Below, piece after piece: positions 1-9,994 of a stretch of DNA of 64,000 bases. The DNA is taken from contig NC_089231.1 of assembly GCF_963924675.1 (NCBI RefSeq), forward strand, positions 70,607,691 through 70,671,690, in the 5' to 3' direction. A model generated the notes under the pieces. It was given only the letters and a program-made list of their open reading frames with translations, had not been told where the DNA came from and made no database searches. The DNA is from Phocoena phocoena. Lineage: Eukaryota > Chordata > Mammalia > Artiodactyla > Phocoenidae. Each line of letters starts with the position of its first letter. Position 1 is the first letter of the stretch. A program made the translations under genes and the position numbers.

Positions 1-430
1 TCTCCTTTCTTCTGGGTACCACCTGGAGGATTGCTTTCTTTGTCAAATGGAGACAGGCCAGTGATGGCTAACTGTATGTGTCAATTTGACCGGGCTAAGG
101 GATGACCAGATAGCTGGCCAGACATTATTTTCAGGTGTGTCTGTGAGGGTGTTTCCTCAAGAGATTAGCATTTGAATTGGGAAACTGAGTAAAGATCGTC
201 ACCTTAACCAAGGCAGATGGGCATCTTTCCAACCCACGGAGGGCCTGAAGAGAACAAAAGGCGGAGGATGGAGAATTTGCTGTCTGCTTGAGCTGCAGCT
301 TCTCTGCTCTCCTGTCCTCGGACACTGATGCTCCTGGTATGTCCTGCGTGGTGGTATGTGATGATGGCAGTGGACATGTCTTGTTCCAAACATTCCCCAA
401 ATGCTCCTGGAACCATTCCGAGTCAGCAGT
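1..430 (+). repeat. ancient LTR-type repeat, fragment
   Basis: The stretch beginning 'gtatgtgtcaatttgaccgg' and continuing through 'gtgtgtctgtgagggtgtttc' and 'gaagagaacaaaaggcgg' matches a common old mammalian LTR-like repeat that I recognise but cannot name to subfamily. It lies just downstream of the proposed SEZ6L poly(A) site. Confidence 0.45.
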
Positions 431-561
431 CCTGTCTTGGCATTCAAAGTCTCAGGAGGTGTCATCCCAGCCGAATCCCCAGAAAATGGAAACATTCCAC
501 TCTGTGCCAGCCTGGAGCGTTTGTAACAAAAACCCCATAGCTTTGACTCTTTTTCATTTCT

Positions 562-567
562 TTTATT
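562..567 (-). promoter_or_regulatory. SEZ6L: candidate distal polyadenylation signal AATAAA
   Basis: The minus strand reads AATAAAA here, followed about 30 nt later by 'ggggtttttgtt', a U/GU-rich downstream element. Together they make a plausible cleavage site near 540-550 for SEZ6L. Confidence 0.4.
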
Positions 568-1325
568 AGCATCAATATATACAAAGTGGAAAATGACTTC
601 ATTTCATTATTCTAGCTTAGAAAGTTTGTTTTCCGTTTAATTCTATTTGGGCATAAAATGGAAATGAAAACTTCCCAGGAGAAAGCCTACCTTTGGGGGT
701 TCCGAACAACTCAGTAAAACGTGACCTCAAATGACCCAGCGACCTCAAAAACATAGGAAAGTCATACCCTTTGGATTGACCAAAAGAAAGGTCACTTTTG
801 CCCAAGGCTCACGCTCAGCCTGCATCTACCCACGTATTCGCCCAGTCCCGTCCGTCTGCTCATACAACCATTTGGATCGCGCGGCCACTTCGTTTCCTGC
901 TGGGCTGCTTGGCAGCCTCCAAAGCTATCAGCCTGAGGTTCCGCAGGCTCTCCAAGGAGCTGGCTTCAAAAGGTCATTTTTAAAGCATGTCCGTGGAACT
1001 AAATAAGCATGGCCATCAAGGAGCAACCAGAATACTTAAGTTGGCTAAATAATTCTACCCTCTACCACCAAAAGAAGCAGAAAGATGAGTCCCAAGCTGA
1101 AGAGGGTTGAGTGTGTGCGTTTTTAAAGCACAGGGTGGTAGCTGGCAGATACAGCTTATACGAATTAGCATGTAATACGCACCATCACATGCATTCTTTG
1201 AAGCTCGAAATCTCTGTAAACGTATTTCCCCGATGTTTCACAAAGAGGAGCTTGTAGGAAGGTTCAGTCTGTTCTCAAGTTTAAGATTGTATCCTGTTCA
1301 AAAATATTTAATCCCAGCGGGTTTT

Positions 1326-1527
1326 TTTTTTTTTTTTTGTATGCGGGCCTCTCACTGTTGTGGCCTCTCCCGTTGCGGAGCACAGGCTCCGGACGCACAG
1401 GCTCAGCGGCCATGGCTCACGGGCCCAGCCGCTCCGCGGCATGTGGGATCTTCCCAGACCAGGGCACGAACCCATGTCCCCTGCATCGGCAGGCGGACCC
1501 TCAACCACTGCGCCACCAGGGAAGCCC
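1326..1527 (-). mobile_element. CHR-type tRNA SINE (short form) in the 3' UTR
   Basis: A T-run followed by 'ccgcggcatgtgggatcttc' and ending 'gcgccaccagggaagccc' is a reverse-oriented CHR SINE. Target-site duplications 'tcccagcgggtttt' lie at 1312-1325 and 1528-1541, a perfect 14-bp match. It is sense-oriented relative to SEZ6L. Confidence 0.95.
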
Positions 1528-1752
1528 TCCCAGCGGGTTTTAACATTGAGCTTATTAAAAACAGACATGACGTGAGCTGAAATGAGATGCCTGGTAACTT
1601 TTTGGCACGATTATTATGATTTGTTTTACCTTTACATATTACAAAGACACATTCAGGTATTTTAAAAAGAAAAATAGACACCAACCTGTCTTTTCAATCA
1701 CACTGTACATTGTCAAGCTCGCATGATCCATCTTCTGACTAAAACAAACTTT

Positions 1753-1797
1753 TAAAACATGGTCACAAAAAAATTAAAAAAATAAAACATGGTCACA
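1753..1797. repeat. A-rich insertion flanked by 15-bp direct repeats
   Basis: 'taaaacatggtcaca' occurs at 1753-1767 and again at 1783-1797, separated by only 15 A-rich bases. It looks like a retrotransposition event that copied little more than a tail. Confidence 0.6.
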
Positions 1798-2373
1798 GGT
1801 GCTGTATGACTAGGACAGAACTAAGACATTGGAATCCTGGAAGAAAAAGAAAAATCAACACCTCTCTACCCCATCCAACAGCCAATAAGAACTCCTGGGC
1901 CATGGCCTGGCCAGTTTCAGGGAACAGGGTTAGAATAAAGATTTTATATTTTGTCAGTCTTTATGAAAGGCAAATACTTAGTGTCATGTAACCACAGTAT
2001 GTCCTAAAATTAAATATCATTAATAGAGTCTTCATTCTGGATGACCCAGGGTTAGGGTTAGAATCAGCATCAAATAGATATAAAAGCAAAGATTTGATTC
2101 TGCCTTCCAAAAAAACGTTTGCATTATTTGCATTGCTGGTCTTTCTCCAGACGTGACATTGCTCACTAATGGTCTGGAACATTTCTCCTCTGGTTCTTTC
2201 ATAAAATGGGGTGGGCTTTGGGCAGCTGGACAGCAGCCTTTTATGATCTCTTGCTGTGTGCATCGTGAATGCATGCTTGAAGGAGCAGATGAGCAGGACT
2301 CTTTTCTGGCAGAAGGAAAATATTTGGGCCTCAGACCCCCCCAGGACTGAGGTGCACGGCCCCGGCTGGGAGG

Positions 2374-2376
<3 letters not shown>

Positions 2377-2419
<43 letters not shown>

Positions 2420-2430
2420 CACGCATGCGC
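2377..2430. repeat. GT microsatellite with alternating purine-pyrimidine end
   Basis: About 19 GT units run into 'gcgtgcacgcatgcgc', giving roughly 54 bp of nearly uninterrupted alternating purine-pyrimidine sequence. In the mRNA it would read as (CA)n. Confidence 0.95.
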
Positions 2431-3314
2431 AAAGCCAACTGCCATATTCTGTTTCGGATGCTTCCTAAGCAAGCTACCAAAACATGGACTCCCAGCCATT
2501 CTCCCAAAGGCATGGCAGCCAGAAAGATCTTGTTTGAAAACCAGCTGATTTCAAACAATTCTAGAGAGCGTGGGAAGGCTCCAGAGTACCCCAAAAGCCA
2601 CTGGGCCGGTGTGCCTCTCTGAGCCACTGGCGGACACTAGGGAGATGAATTAGCCTCACATGCACTTTTCCTTCCAAGCATCCTCACCCCTTGCCTTCTC
2701 TTTACACCTATATTTAGAAAAGAATCTTCCAGATAGTCACACACTCACCAGCCCTACTGGGTTGAAGTGAAAGGACTCTGATAAAATACCAGGATGCGGG
2801 ATTAATGAGATGCTAAGAGTTCCTTTCTGGCCTAAAATTCCTCCTTCTCTCCTCACTGGAGTTCAAATCGTGTGATGTGGATGCTGTCGTGGCTTTAAGC
2901 CCCCCGTTCCTGTTCCTCGGCACCTCTATGGTCAAGCATTCACGCCACCATCCAACATCCGGGCAGAGCTTCAGAGAATAGAAAAGTAGTTTCTTCTCAT
3001 AGGACCCTCCCTCCCTCCAAAATACTTGATTGCAAGTGTATTCTGAAGGTACCACCTTTTAGAGTGACGGTGCACTTGAGTCTCCCTTATTTTGAGGGCT
3101 CTGGCAGTGCAGCACCCCGGGAGGGAAACAGAGCTCACCCCTGGACTTCTCCCCTGCAACCCAAAGCCTCTTAGCACTATGGGCGGTACTGCTCATGCCT
3201 GCAAAGACTACGGATCTATCATCACAGCTTGAGGGTGGCCTTGTTGAACAAGGTGATCGATTCTGGCCCTTGGAGCATAAATTACCTGCTCTTTCATCGT
3301 TGAAAGAGTATCAT

Positions 3315-3320
3315 TTTATT
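3315..3320 (-). promoter_or_regulatory. SEZ6L: candidate proximal polyadenylation signal AATAAA
   Basis: A minus-strand AATAAA about 770 nt after the stop codon could give a short 3' UTR isoform. I see no strong U-rich downstream element next to it, so it is weaker than the distal candidate. Confidence 0.25.
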
Positions 3321-4086
3321 CTCCCGATTCCCTTAGCCAGCTTTGCCCCTCATCCACTTCTTCACTGGAACTCTCAGATCTCTCATCTTCTCTGAAAACT
3401 TTCCTTTGTCATCTGTCACCTTTATAGAAAGAAAACATTTTCTTAGTTTGCCAGCATCCAGCGAGGCCAGGGCGGTGAAAGAGAATGTTTGTGTAACACC
3501 TTTGCTGCCTTCAGAGGGGCCGTGGGAGGGAGGGGACGGGGCAGGTTCTTTTAGAAGCTGGGGAAATTGGAAGGGACAAAACAGACTGGTTTTGGAGTAG
3601 TGCTGTTTAAGTCTCCGTGCTAAATTTCAACCCAAGTTAATCCAACAAGAAATACCCTTTCCAACCTAATCTCGGGACTTAGATTTGTACGAAAAACACC
3701 ATGGGCACGGATCCTGAAGATGCATGCTATTTGATGCAGCCGTAGCACGGCACTGCCGATAGGAGAAACAGCCTGTTGCTGGGTTTTTTTTATCCTCTTC
3801 CCTCCTCTGCCGTGTTTGCTATTTTACGGGTCCTCCACCTGCCTTCAGGATTGAGGCTGTAGCACAAATTTGGCTGCAGCTGCGATACATCCAACCACAC
3901 CGATTTCGATTTTAAATATAATAAATACAGTGAAGAAAACAGAAAGTCTTCAGTAAAGAGTCTAAAGAAAAGACAGCCGACACTCTGGGCTTTCCATCAA
4001 ATGCCACATGGTCTCTGGATGAATTTCTCGAGGAGGCTGTAGTTGAGTTTGTATCTGTTAAGTTCCCTTCTCGCGTGGAGCTCTCT

Positions 4087-4116
4087 CTAGATGGAAACTT
4101 CATACTCTCTGGTTTC
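4087..4116 (-). CDS. SEZ6L: SEZ6L terminal coding exon (ETREYEVSI, stop)
   Basis: The last coding segment is only 30 nt: nine codons ETREYEVSI and a TAG stop. It follows a 'tctctctcacag' acceptor and joins in phase 0 to the ...IYETG exon, giving the SEZ6L C-terminus. The exon continues downstream as the 3' UTR. The final hydrophobic residue (VSI) resembles a C-terminal PDZ-type ligand, but that role is an inference. Confidence 0.96.
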   Translation of the reverse strand, partial: ETREYEVSI

Positions 4117-4159
4117 CTGTGAGAGAGAGAGAAGCACAGATATGTTGACCCCTTGTGTG

Positions 4160-4595
4160 GCAGAGTGACTCATGAATCGTTCTGGATCTTCACCCTTCTC
4201 TGTATCCAAGATATTGGACGTAGGACTTTGCAGTGCTCTTTACTCTAAACTTGACTTGCTTTTACCAGTGGGTTATGGGAAAGTGGGTCATAAGAGGGGC
4301 CTGAAAAGTGCCTGTGTGTTTCTGCTGCTGGCGTCCTGCCCTTCTGCCTTCACCACGAGTAGAGCATGCCTTGATGGCCTTTAGCACCGGCAAGAAGATG
4401 AGAGTCACGGACAGCAGAGCTGAGTCATCAGCCAACCACAGATATGTGAGTGAGCACTGCCAAACCAGGACTACCGCCCAGCTGAAACTAGCTGAGAACA
4501 CTGTCCCGTGGACTGAGAGTAAATTAACGCTTGTTACTTTGAGCGACTGAGTTTTGGGATTGTTACTCAGCATTATCATAGTGCTAGGTGACTGA
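4160..4595 (+). repeat. MLT1-like MaLR LTR, diverged
   Basis: Diverged sequence resembling MLT1 LTRs, ending with 'gttttgggattgttactcag' and 'gtgactgatac', the usual 3' part of this family. Its left end is uncertain and lies some 45 bp from the last SEZ6L splice acceptor. Confidence 0.5.
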
Positions 4596-4934
4596 TACAT
4601 ACACGAGTAAGTCTTAATAAGGTCTAGTTTCTAAAGTGCTATTTTTCATCAGCTTGACCTTCTCTGAGGATTCAGAAACAAGCTATACACAATGTAAAAT
4701 AACATATGACCTTGTCTTACCAGTGCCATATCTAAAATGACCACTACACGTAGGCAGCAACCAGTTCAATTTCTCCAATACTCGTGGAGTGTGTGTAATA
4801 TGCTCCAGGCCCCCAGGCCAGAGGAGTAGGGAGATATAAGAAGTCATAGGCTCGGCCCCTATGTCACTGTCACATGCTTTAATGGAGGTCTACAGTTCCC
4901 ACTGGGTCAACACAGATAAGCAATTCTGTCTGTG

Positions 4935-5515
4935 CTTCATGGTAGATGCAAGTTTGGGGTGCAGGCTCCAAGGTGGTCCTCATGGTCCCCAACCTCCTGG
5001 TATTCACATTCCTTGTATGATCCCTTCCCCTTAACTGTATGCAGAACCTATGATTTGCTTCTAAGCAACAGAATACAGCAAAGGGGCTAGGATGTCACTT
5101 CCGTGTTTATATTTTGTAGGGTTGTGACCTCTCTCTCTCTCTCTCTCTCTCGCTGACTCTGAAAAAGCAAGCTGCCATGTTGTGAGTTGTTCTATGGAGA
5201 GGGACACATACAAAGGAACTGAGGTTGACAGCATGCAAGAAACTGAGCCCCTTAGTCCAACGACCTGCAAGAAACTGGATGCTGTCAACAGTCATGTGAG
5301 CTTGGAAGTGGATCCTTCCCCAGTCAAGCCGCAGATGAGACTGCAGCCTTGACCGACACCTTGATTGTAGCCTGTGAGTCCTGGAGCAGAGGACCTACAT
5401 AAGCCGTGCCTGGACTCCTGACCTACAGAATCTATGGGGTAATAAATGTGTGTCCTTTAGGCTCCTAAATTTGCAAAAATATTGTTACACATCAATTGGT
5501 AACAGGAGGTCAGAG
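4935..5515 (+). repeat. MLT1-like MaLR LTR
   Basis: Shows the family landmarks 'gcaagctgccatgttgtgag', 'agcttggaagtggatccttc', 'cagatgagactgcagcc' and 'ggtaataaatgtgtgt', followed by 'attgttacacatcaattggt'. It contains a CT microsatellite. Confidence 0.75.
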
Positions 5516-5904
5516 GAAGCAGGAGTGCTGGAAGGTTAGCACGGACATGGAACAAGCTTATGCCCCCAATATTGGGAGATGATTGTACATCACCACACAG
5601 TGAATTTGAAGGCTGTGGTTTTGCAAACTCGTGACCAGCCTTCTTGTTCTTCACCTGTGCCTCTGGGCCTTTGCATGTGCTCTCCTGTCTTCCTGGCATC
5701 TTTTTCAGCCAACTTATATGACTCAGCTTTCTCAAAGATGAGATGAGATGGCCTTCTCCCATCCCATCATACACTCATAGCACCCTGTCCAATTTCTTTC
5801 ATGGCCCTTCAAATTATGGTTGGCCCTTAAAAGTTATGGTTTGTTGCAATCAAGATACTCACTGGCATATTTGATTGTTTGAGGTTCAAGGAGAGGCAAG
5901 AGAG

Positions 5905-6150
5905 GCTGACGGAGTTTGCATCCTGGCTGCAGGTTGTGTGTTCTGGCTGTGTGCAATCTTGACCAAATCGTTTTTCCTCTCCCTGAGCCTCAGTGTCCTC
6001 ATCAGCCAATCAGAAATAACTAGATGTCCTCATCAGCCAATCAGAAATAACTAGATGTCCTCATCAGCCAATCAGAAATAACTAGAGAATCCATCACAGA
6101 GAGTTACAAGGATGCAAGGGGATTATGCGTTTAAGGTGCCTGGCCCATAA
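5905..6150 (+). repeat. MIR SINE containing an internal tandem triplication
   Basis: MIR core landmarks are visible: 'gtgtgcaatcttgaccaaat', 'ctccctgagcctcagtgtcc' and, after the tandem block, 'ggtgcctggcccataat'. The MIR 'cctcatctgtaaaatgg' region is replaced by the triplicated 31-mer. Confidence 0.65.
5994..6086 (+). promoter_or_regulatory. three 31-bp tandem units, each with an NF-Y-type CCAAT box
   Basis: A 31-bp unit is repeated three times almost without change. Each unit contains 'agccaatcag', matching the NF-Y consensus, with CCAAT at 6006-6010, 6037-6041 and 6068-6072. The spacing is three helical turns, similar to the 31-33 bp spacing of CCAAT pairs in cell-cycle promoters bound by NF-Y (established knowledge). 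Whether it acts as an enhancer or promoter is inference; no TATA or CpG context was noted. Confidence 0.6.
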
Positions 6151-6164
6151 TATTACTATTACCA

Positions 6165-6193
6165 TTACTACTACTACTACTACTACTACTACT
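6165..6193. repeat. TAC trinucleotide microsatellite
   Basis: About nine 'tac' units. It produces apparent poly-Thr and poly-Val open frames that are not genes. Confidence 0.95.
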
Positions 6194-6331
6194 GATATCT
6201 GTCTCCTTTGTGAGATTATAAGCTCATCGACGGAAGGACTGTGCCTATTTGGTTCAGCTGTGTCCCTAGTGCCAACACAAGGCTGCTGCTCAAATGTGTG
6301 GGGATGGTGCACACTGCCATTCAATAAGGAA

Positions 6332-6376
6332 TGTAGTCTAATAAGATGTCGGGATGTAGTTTAATAAGATGTTGGG
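6332..6376. repeat. imperfect tandem duplication of about 22 bp
   Basis: 'gtagtctaataagatgtcgg' is followed directly by 'gtagtttaataagatgttgg', two diverged copies of one unit. Confidence 0.7.
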
Positions 6377-6679
6377 AATGCTGCCCACTGCCACCAGGCC
6401 ACCGCTGGGCTCTGACCCATTTTAGCTGCCTCTCCATGGGTCTCTGGTGCAGCCCCTTCTTTCTGTGACCATTCTGCTAAGAACAAAGAGTTACAGGCTT
6501 GTCATCAATTCCTAGAATGAGCTGAGTTCTCCAGCAGTTACCTCAATAGGGGTCTTGGCGGGGATGAGACAGGACGACCCCTGGCATGGTGAGCAAAAGG
6601 AAATTAAACCTCCCGTTTTGATGTCGATGGATTCACAGCAAAGAGGGAGGCACCAGGGAGAGAAGAGAGACCCACTCAC

Positions 6680-6782
6680 CCCTGTCTCATAAATGGGGTT
6701 GTCAAACTCGGTTTCCACGGTGATCTGGCTGTAGGGGTGGGAGTACATCAGGGGCAGGCGGAGGTTGGAGTAATAGCGGCAT
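6680..6782 (-). CDS. SEZ6L: SEZ6L exon: cytoplasmic tail with NPxY motif
   Basis: This 103-nt exon starts with one base completing Arg and encodes CRYYSNLRLPLMYSHPYSQ followed by ITVETEFDNPIYETG, ending exactly at a codon boundary before 'gtgagtgggt'. The acceptor is 'cttctccag'. FDNPIY is an NPxY motif, generally used for clathrin-adaptor or PTB-domain binding (family knowledge). This stretch differs from the tails I recall for SEZ6 and SEZ6L2, and it is the main reason for naming the gene SEZ6L. If the following intron were retained, the frame would stay open for 56 more residues, to a stop at about 6512. Confidence 0.97.
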
Positions 6783-7119
6783 CTGGAGAAGAGACGGTGA
6801 AGGGAAGAGAAGTTACTTTTCCTGGACGAGGAGACACCTTACAGTCCCACAGGGGAATGGTGGGTGCCACTTCCTGAGCATGGGCACCTCCACGGATAAC
6901 GAGGAGGATGCGTGGAGACGGCCTCTTGGAGGTGAGAACCCGAGTGGGGTAAAAGCTGAAATCATAATCGCTCTCAATTTCTAACCCAGTCAGTGATCCT
7001 TAAAACCCCGGACCTCCCCTTACTGGAGCTTAATGTGTTTTCTCCTGTAAGATGATACAAGTCCCTCTTTAATGCAAAGGGCAAGCGCAATAATAATGAG
7101 CATTTATTAAGCATATACT

Positions 7120-7330
7120 GTGTTGCCTCAGAGCAGCCTTCCCTGACCACCTATTCAGATCTGGTCTCTGTTCCCACACCCTGTCTCTCTCCTTTATTGT
7201 GTTTATTATAATGTGTGATACTGTGTGTATTTCTCCTCTCCCCCTTCCAGACTGTGAGCTCCACAGGGACCATTTAGAGCAGGCAAATGCCTGCCTCAGG
7301 GCCTTTGCACGTGCTGCTTCTCTGCCTGGA
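7120..7330 (+). repeat. L2 LINE 3'-end fragment
   Basis: 'cagagcagccttccctgacc' and 'agactgtgagctccacaggg' are typical L2 3'-end segments. Confidence 0.65.
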
Positions 7331-7690
7331 ATCCTCCTCTCCCAGATATCTGCATAGTTTACTCATTGTTGCTTTCAAGCTCTTACTCTAAATGTGATTT
7401 CTCACTGGGGCCTCCTCTACCCCTCCCCGACTTAAAATGCAACCACTGCCTCACCCCAGCTCCCTTTTTCTCTCTTCTAAGTTGTCTTTTGCTCCCTGCA
7501 TTTTTCACCTTCTAATGTACTACTTACTTTTATATTATACTTTACTTATTGTCTCTCTTCCCCCATTAGAACCTGTGCCCCACATGTCAACGATTTCTTT
7601 TTGTTTTGTTCACGACGATGGTCTTAGAGCCCAGAAAATGGCCTGGTACAGAGTCGGTGCTCAATAATTGTGAAACTGAACGAATTAGTG
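7300..7690 (+). repeat. second L2 LINE 3'-end fragment
   Basis: A second L2-like copy begins 'gggcctttgcacgtgctgct' and ends near 'tcggtgctcaataattgtg'. Confidence 0.65.
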
Positions 7691-8117
7691 AATATGCTAG
7701 CCATAGATGAACATCTTCCTTCCTTGTCAAAGGCACGTTCTATGATCCCCGACACCTGGGACAATGACATTAGACTGTCAATACATACATGTTGAATAAG
7801 TGAGGGAATGGATGAGTAAATGAAGGAAAGAATGAGTCAGTGTGCCTGGCAATAGGAAATGTCTCTCTCTGTGGGGTCAGGAGAGTGTCTGTCTGATTTG
7901 TTGCTGCATGCTCTGCCCTCCTACCATGAAGGGTTGGCAGGCACACGATCTAAATATTTCTCAGAGTTGAATTGAATCACAACATCCCTTCAATCACACA
8001 AATGCCACTGTCCCCAAGAGTGGAGACCTTGAGGCTCAGGGTCCATGACGAGCCCAGCCCCTCAGCACGCTGGTCGCCGAGTGGGTGAGAGCCCCACTCC
8101 CACCCGAAGCCCCATAC

Positions 8118-8232
8118 CTGGTGATGTAAATGTAGGCTCCTCCCAGCAGTAAGGAGATGAGGAGGGCCGGGATGAAGATAGCCAGTGCCACGTTTCCCCC
8201 TTCCAGAGACGTCTCGGCTGCCGCTTCTGCTA
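8118..8232 (-). CDS. SEZ6L: SEZ6L exon: stalk and transmembrane helix
   Basis: This 115-nt exon reads (V)AEAAAETSLEGGNVALAI and continues FIPALLISLLLGGAYIYIT plus two bases. It supplies the end of the extracellular stalk and a single hydrophobic helix of about 22 residues (VALAIFIP to GAYIYI), ending in the stop-transfer residues ITRCR encoded across the junction. The acceptor is 'tgcgtttag' and the donor 'gtatgggg'. The incoming G of the Val codon can come from the microexon or from sushi 5. This is the only membrane segment found, fitting a type I protein with its C-terminus in the cytoplasm. Confidence 0.97.
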
Positions 8233-9994
8233 CTAAACGCATAAGCCGGTGAAGGCCCCTGGCTCCCAGGGGAGTACCCGCCCTCCCAGCCCTGCACCCA
8301 CTCCAAGACCTAATGTCACAGAGCCAGCCACTGGACAACCATCTCCAGAAGGGAGAAGAGGCAGAGAGTAAAGGAAATGGTGCTGGTTCTTGGCAACAGA
8401 GCCCCAGACCTATTCTTGGATGGGGTGGTCATCAGTTGAAATCTGGTTAAAATCCAATTCCAGGGAAGACCTGGAAAAATCCCCAACGTGCTAACTGGAA
8501 AGGCAGATCTGCCTGACAGTCCATGGAGAAGACAGAGTTGTGTCTAGACGGGCAGGTCCCTCCCAGACCTGCTCAATCAGACCCTCCAGCAGAAGGCGCT
8601 GGGCAGCTGGGTCAGTGCTCGGTACCTGCACACCTCATGACACCCCAACTGCACACCCCACGACACCCTAACCATGAAGACAGTTTTCATCCTCAGAGGC
8701 CACGGCTGCACACTCTCAGGCAACCCTCTCGGCCTCACCTGGGGCCTCCCGCTACCTCCCAGTGGTTAGAGGAAATCACAAGAACTATGATGATTATTGT
8801 GGAGGCGGAGGCAGGGAAGGGGGCCTCCAGATGCCACATCCCTTCTGGACACACTCTGCCGTTCTCCACAGCCACGGCTAACAGAGCTCGGCGTTACGCA
8901 AATCTGCAATCCGTTACCCACCACTCCTTGGGTCTGAAAAATCAGTCTTAATACCCGTGATAAATGTGCGAGCCCAGAACATTACGATGGCATCACACCC
9001 GCTGAGCAACCCAGGCCTTTGAGGTGTTCTCATGGTCCATTGGCCGGTGCAAGACAGCGAAGGAAGGGCCTGCATAGAGCCTAACACCACAAATGCCCTT
9101 CTTCTTCTAGCGGAGTGATTGATACATGCTCCCCACAGCCCACACATGTATTTGAGCTCCGGCTCTGTCTGCTTGGATTAAAATGTCATCTGTTGCAGAA
9201 GAGAGCAACTAATGACATGTAATTTCCACTGCCCCAGATTCTGAGTGAACAATTTATTGTCAGAAAGATAAGTGGCTCCAAAAATAATTTAAAAAACTGT
9301 CCAATTGGTTAAAACTTTTTTTTAAACAAAATATGTTATTTTTTTCCTGACACGACAGCCCAGTGAGTGGTTTTGTACCAAACTGAACGAAGGTTATACA
9401 GAATGCAGAACATTCTACGTGTGGGATGCATTGAAAAGGGAAGATAAAACAAAATCCTGGATCACTTTTAGCATCTGTTCCACATTAATAAATCTCACTT
9501 GGTAATTTCTAACAAGAACAGAAAACAAGGGGGATCCAGGGACAGCTATTTTGGGGAAGAAAAAGATGGAGGGGAAAACAGACCACAGAGCATCCCCTGG
9601 AGAAGACCTTTCCCTCCCAAAACCAGGAGCTTGCTCAGCATGAAAAGTGAGGCATCTCTGGATTTAGCTCCCCCAAACAGCACCACATGGCCGAAAAGTT
9701 TTACAAGAGGGTATGTGTTTCTCAGGGACGTGAACTCCCAGATGTTTTTACCTCGTCGTCATGAACAGAACGGGCGTCAAATCTCTTTTAGGTCATAGTT
9801 AGGACTATAAGTTGCAAATTCAATGATTTTTTTTTTCTTTACAATGTCATTTGTTTTGAAATTATCCTCAGCAGTGTGAAGGCAGCATTTTTGCTTAATT
9901 TTCTGTTAAGCGCCTCGATAAGGATTTCCAAGGACCTTCCCTTGCTTTCTGCTATTAGCTTGGTTTATGGGATTTTTTTCTTCATGGGACTCAC
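8233..9994 (-). other. SEZ6L intron between transmembrane exon and microexon
   Basis: The 1,762-bp intron has little recognisable repeat. It contains a weak CTCF-like motif at 8586-8600. 9180-9480 is AT-rich unique sequence. Nothing coding seen. Confidence 0.85.
8586..8600 (+). promoter_or_regulatory. weak CTCF-like motif
   Basis: 'ccagcagaaggcgct' differs at one core position from the CTCF consensus CCASYAGRKGGCRSY. Confidence 0.3.

Larger units (their letters stand above)
545..4086 (-). other. SEZ6L: probable SEZ6L 3' UTR
   Basis: The stretch downstream of the stop codon contains no further exon and few old repeats for its length, as expected of a long conserved 3' UTR. It includes one SINE in mRNA-sense orientation (1326-1527), a poly(A)-only insertion (1753-1797) and a GT microsatellite (2377-2416). 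The human gene has, from memory, a 3' UTR of roughly 3 kb, which fits an end near 545. No transcript evidence is available here, so the boundary is provisional. Confidence 0.5.
4117..6679 (-). other. SEZ6L intron before the terminal exon
   Basis: The 2,563-bp intron holds two MLT1-like LTR fragments, a CT microsatellite at 5130-5151, a MIR with the 31-bp triplication at 5994-6086, a TAC microsatellite and a short imperfect duplication near 6332-6376. No coding sequence was recognised. Confidence 0.85.
6783..8117 (-). other. SEZ6L intron between tail and transmembrane exons
   Basis: The 1,335-bp intron is largely L2-derived sequence (7120-7690) with no exon-like segment. Confidence 0.85.

Noticed and set aside
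1308..1684. Open frames of 70-115 codons on both strands
   Set aside because: They translate the CHR SINE; similar frames recur at every SINE copy (19370, 24382, 26151, 26764, 38461, 45797).
2041..2062. Telomere-like 'gggttagggttag'
   Set aside because: Only about two TTAGGG units; too short for an interstitial telomere.
2622..2640. Possible reverse CTCF motif 'ccactggcggacactag'
   Set aside because: Three mismatches to the core consensus.
6125..6324. Frames with poly-Thr or poly-Val runs
   Set aside because: Translation of the TAC microsatellite.
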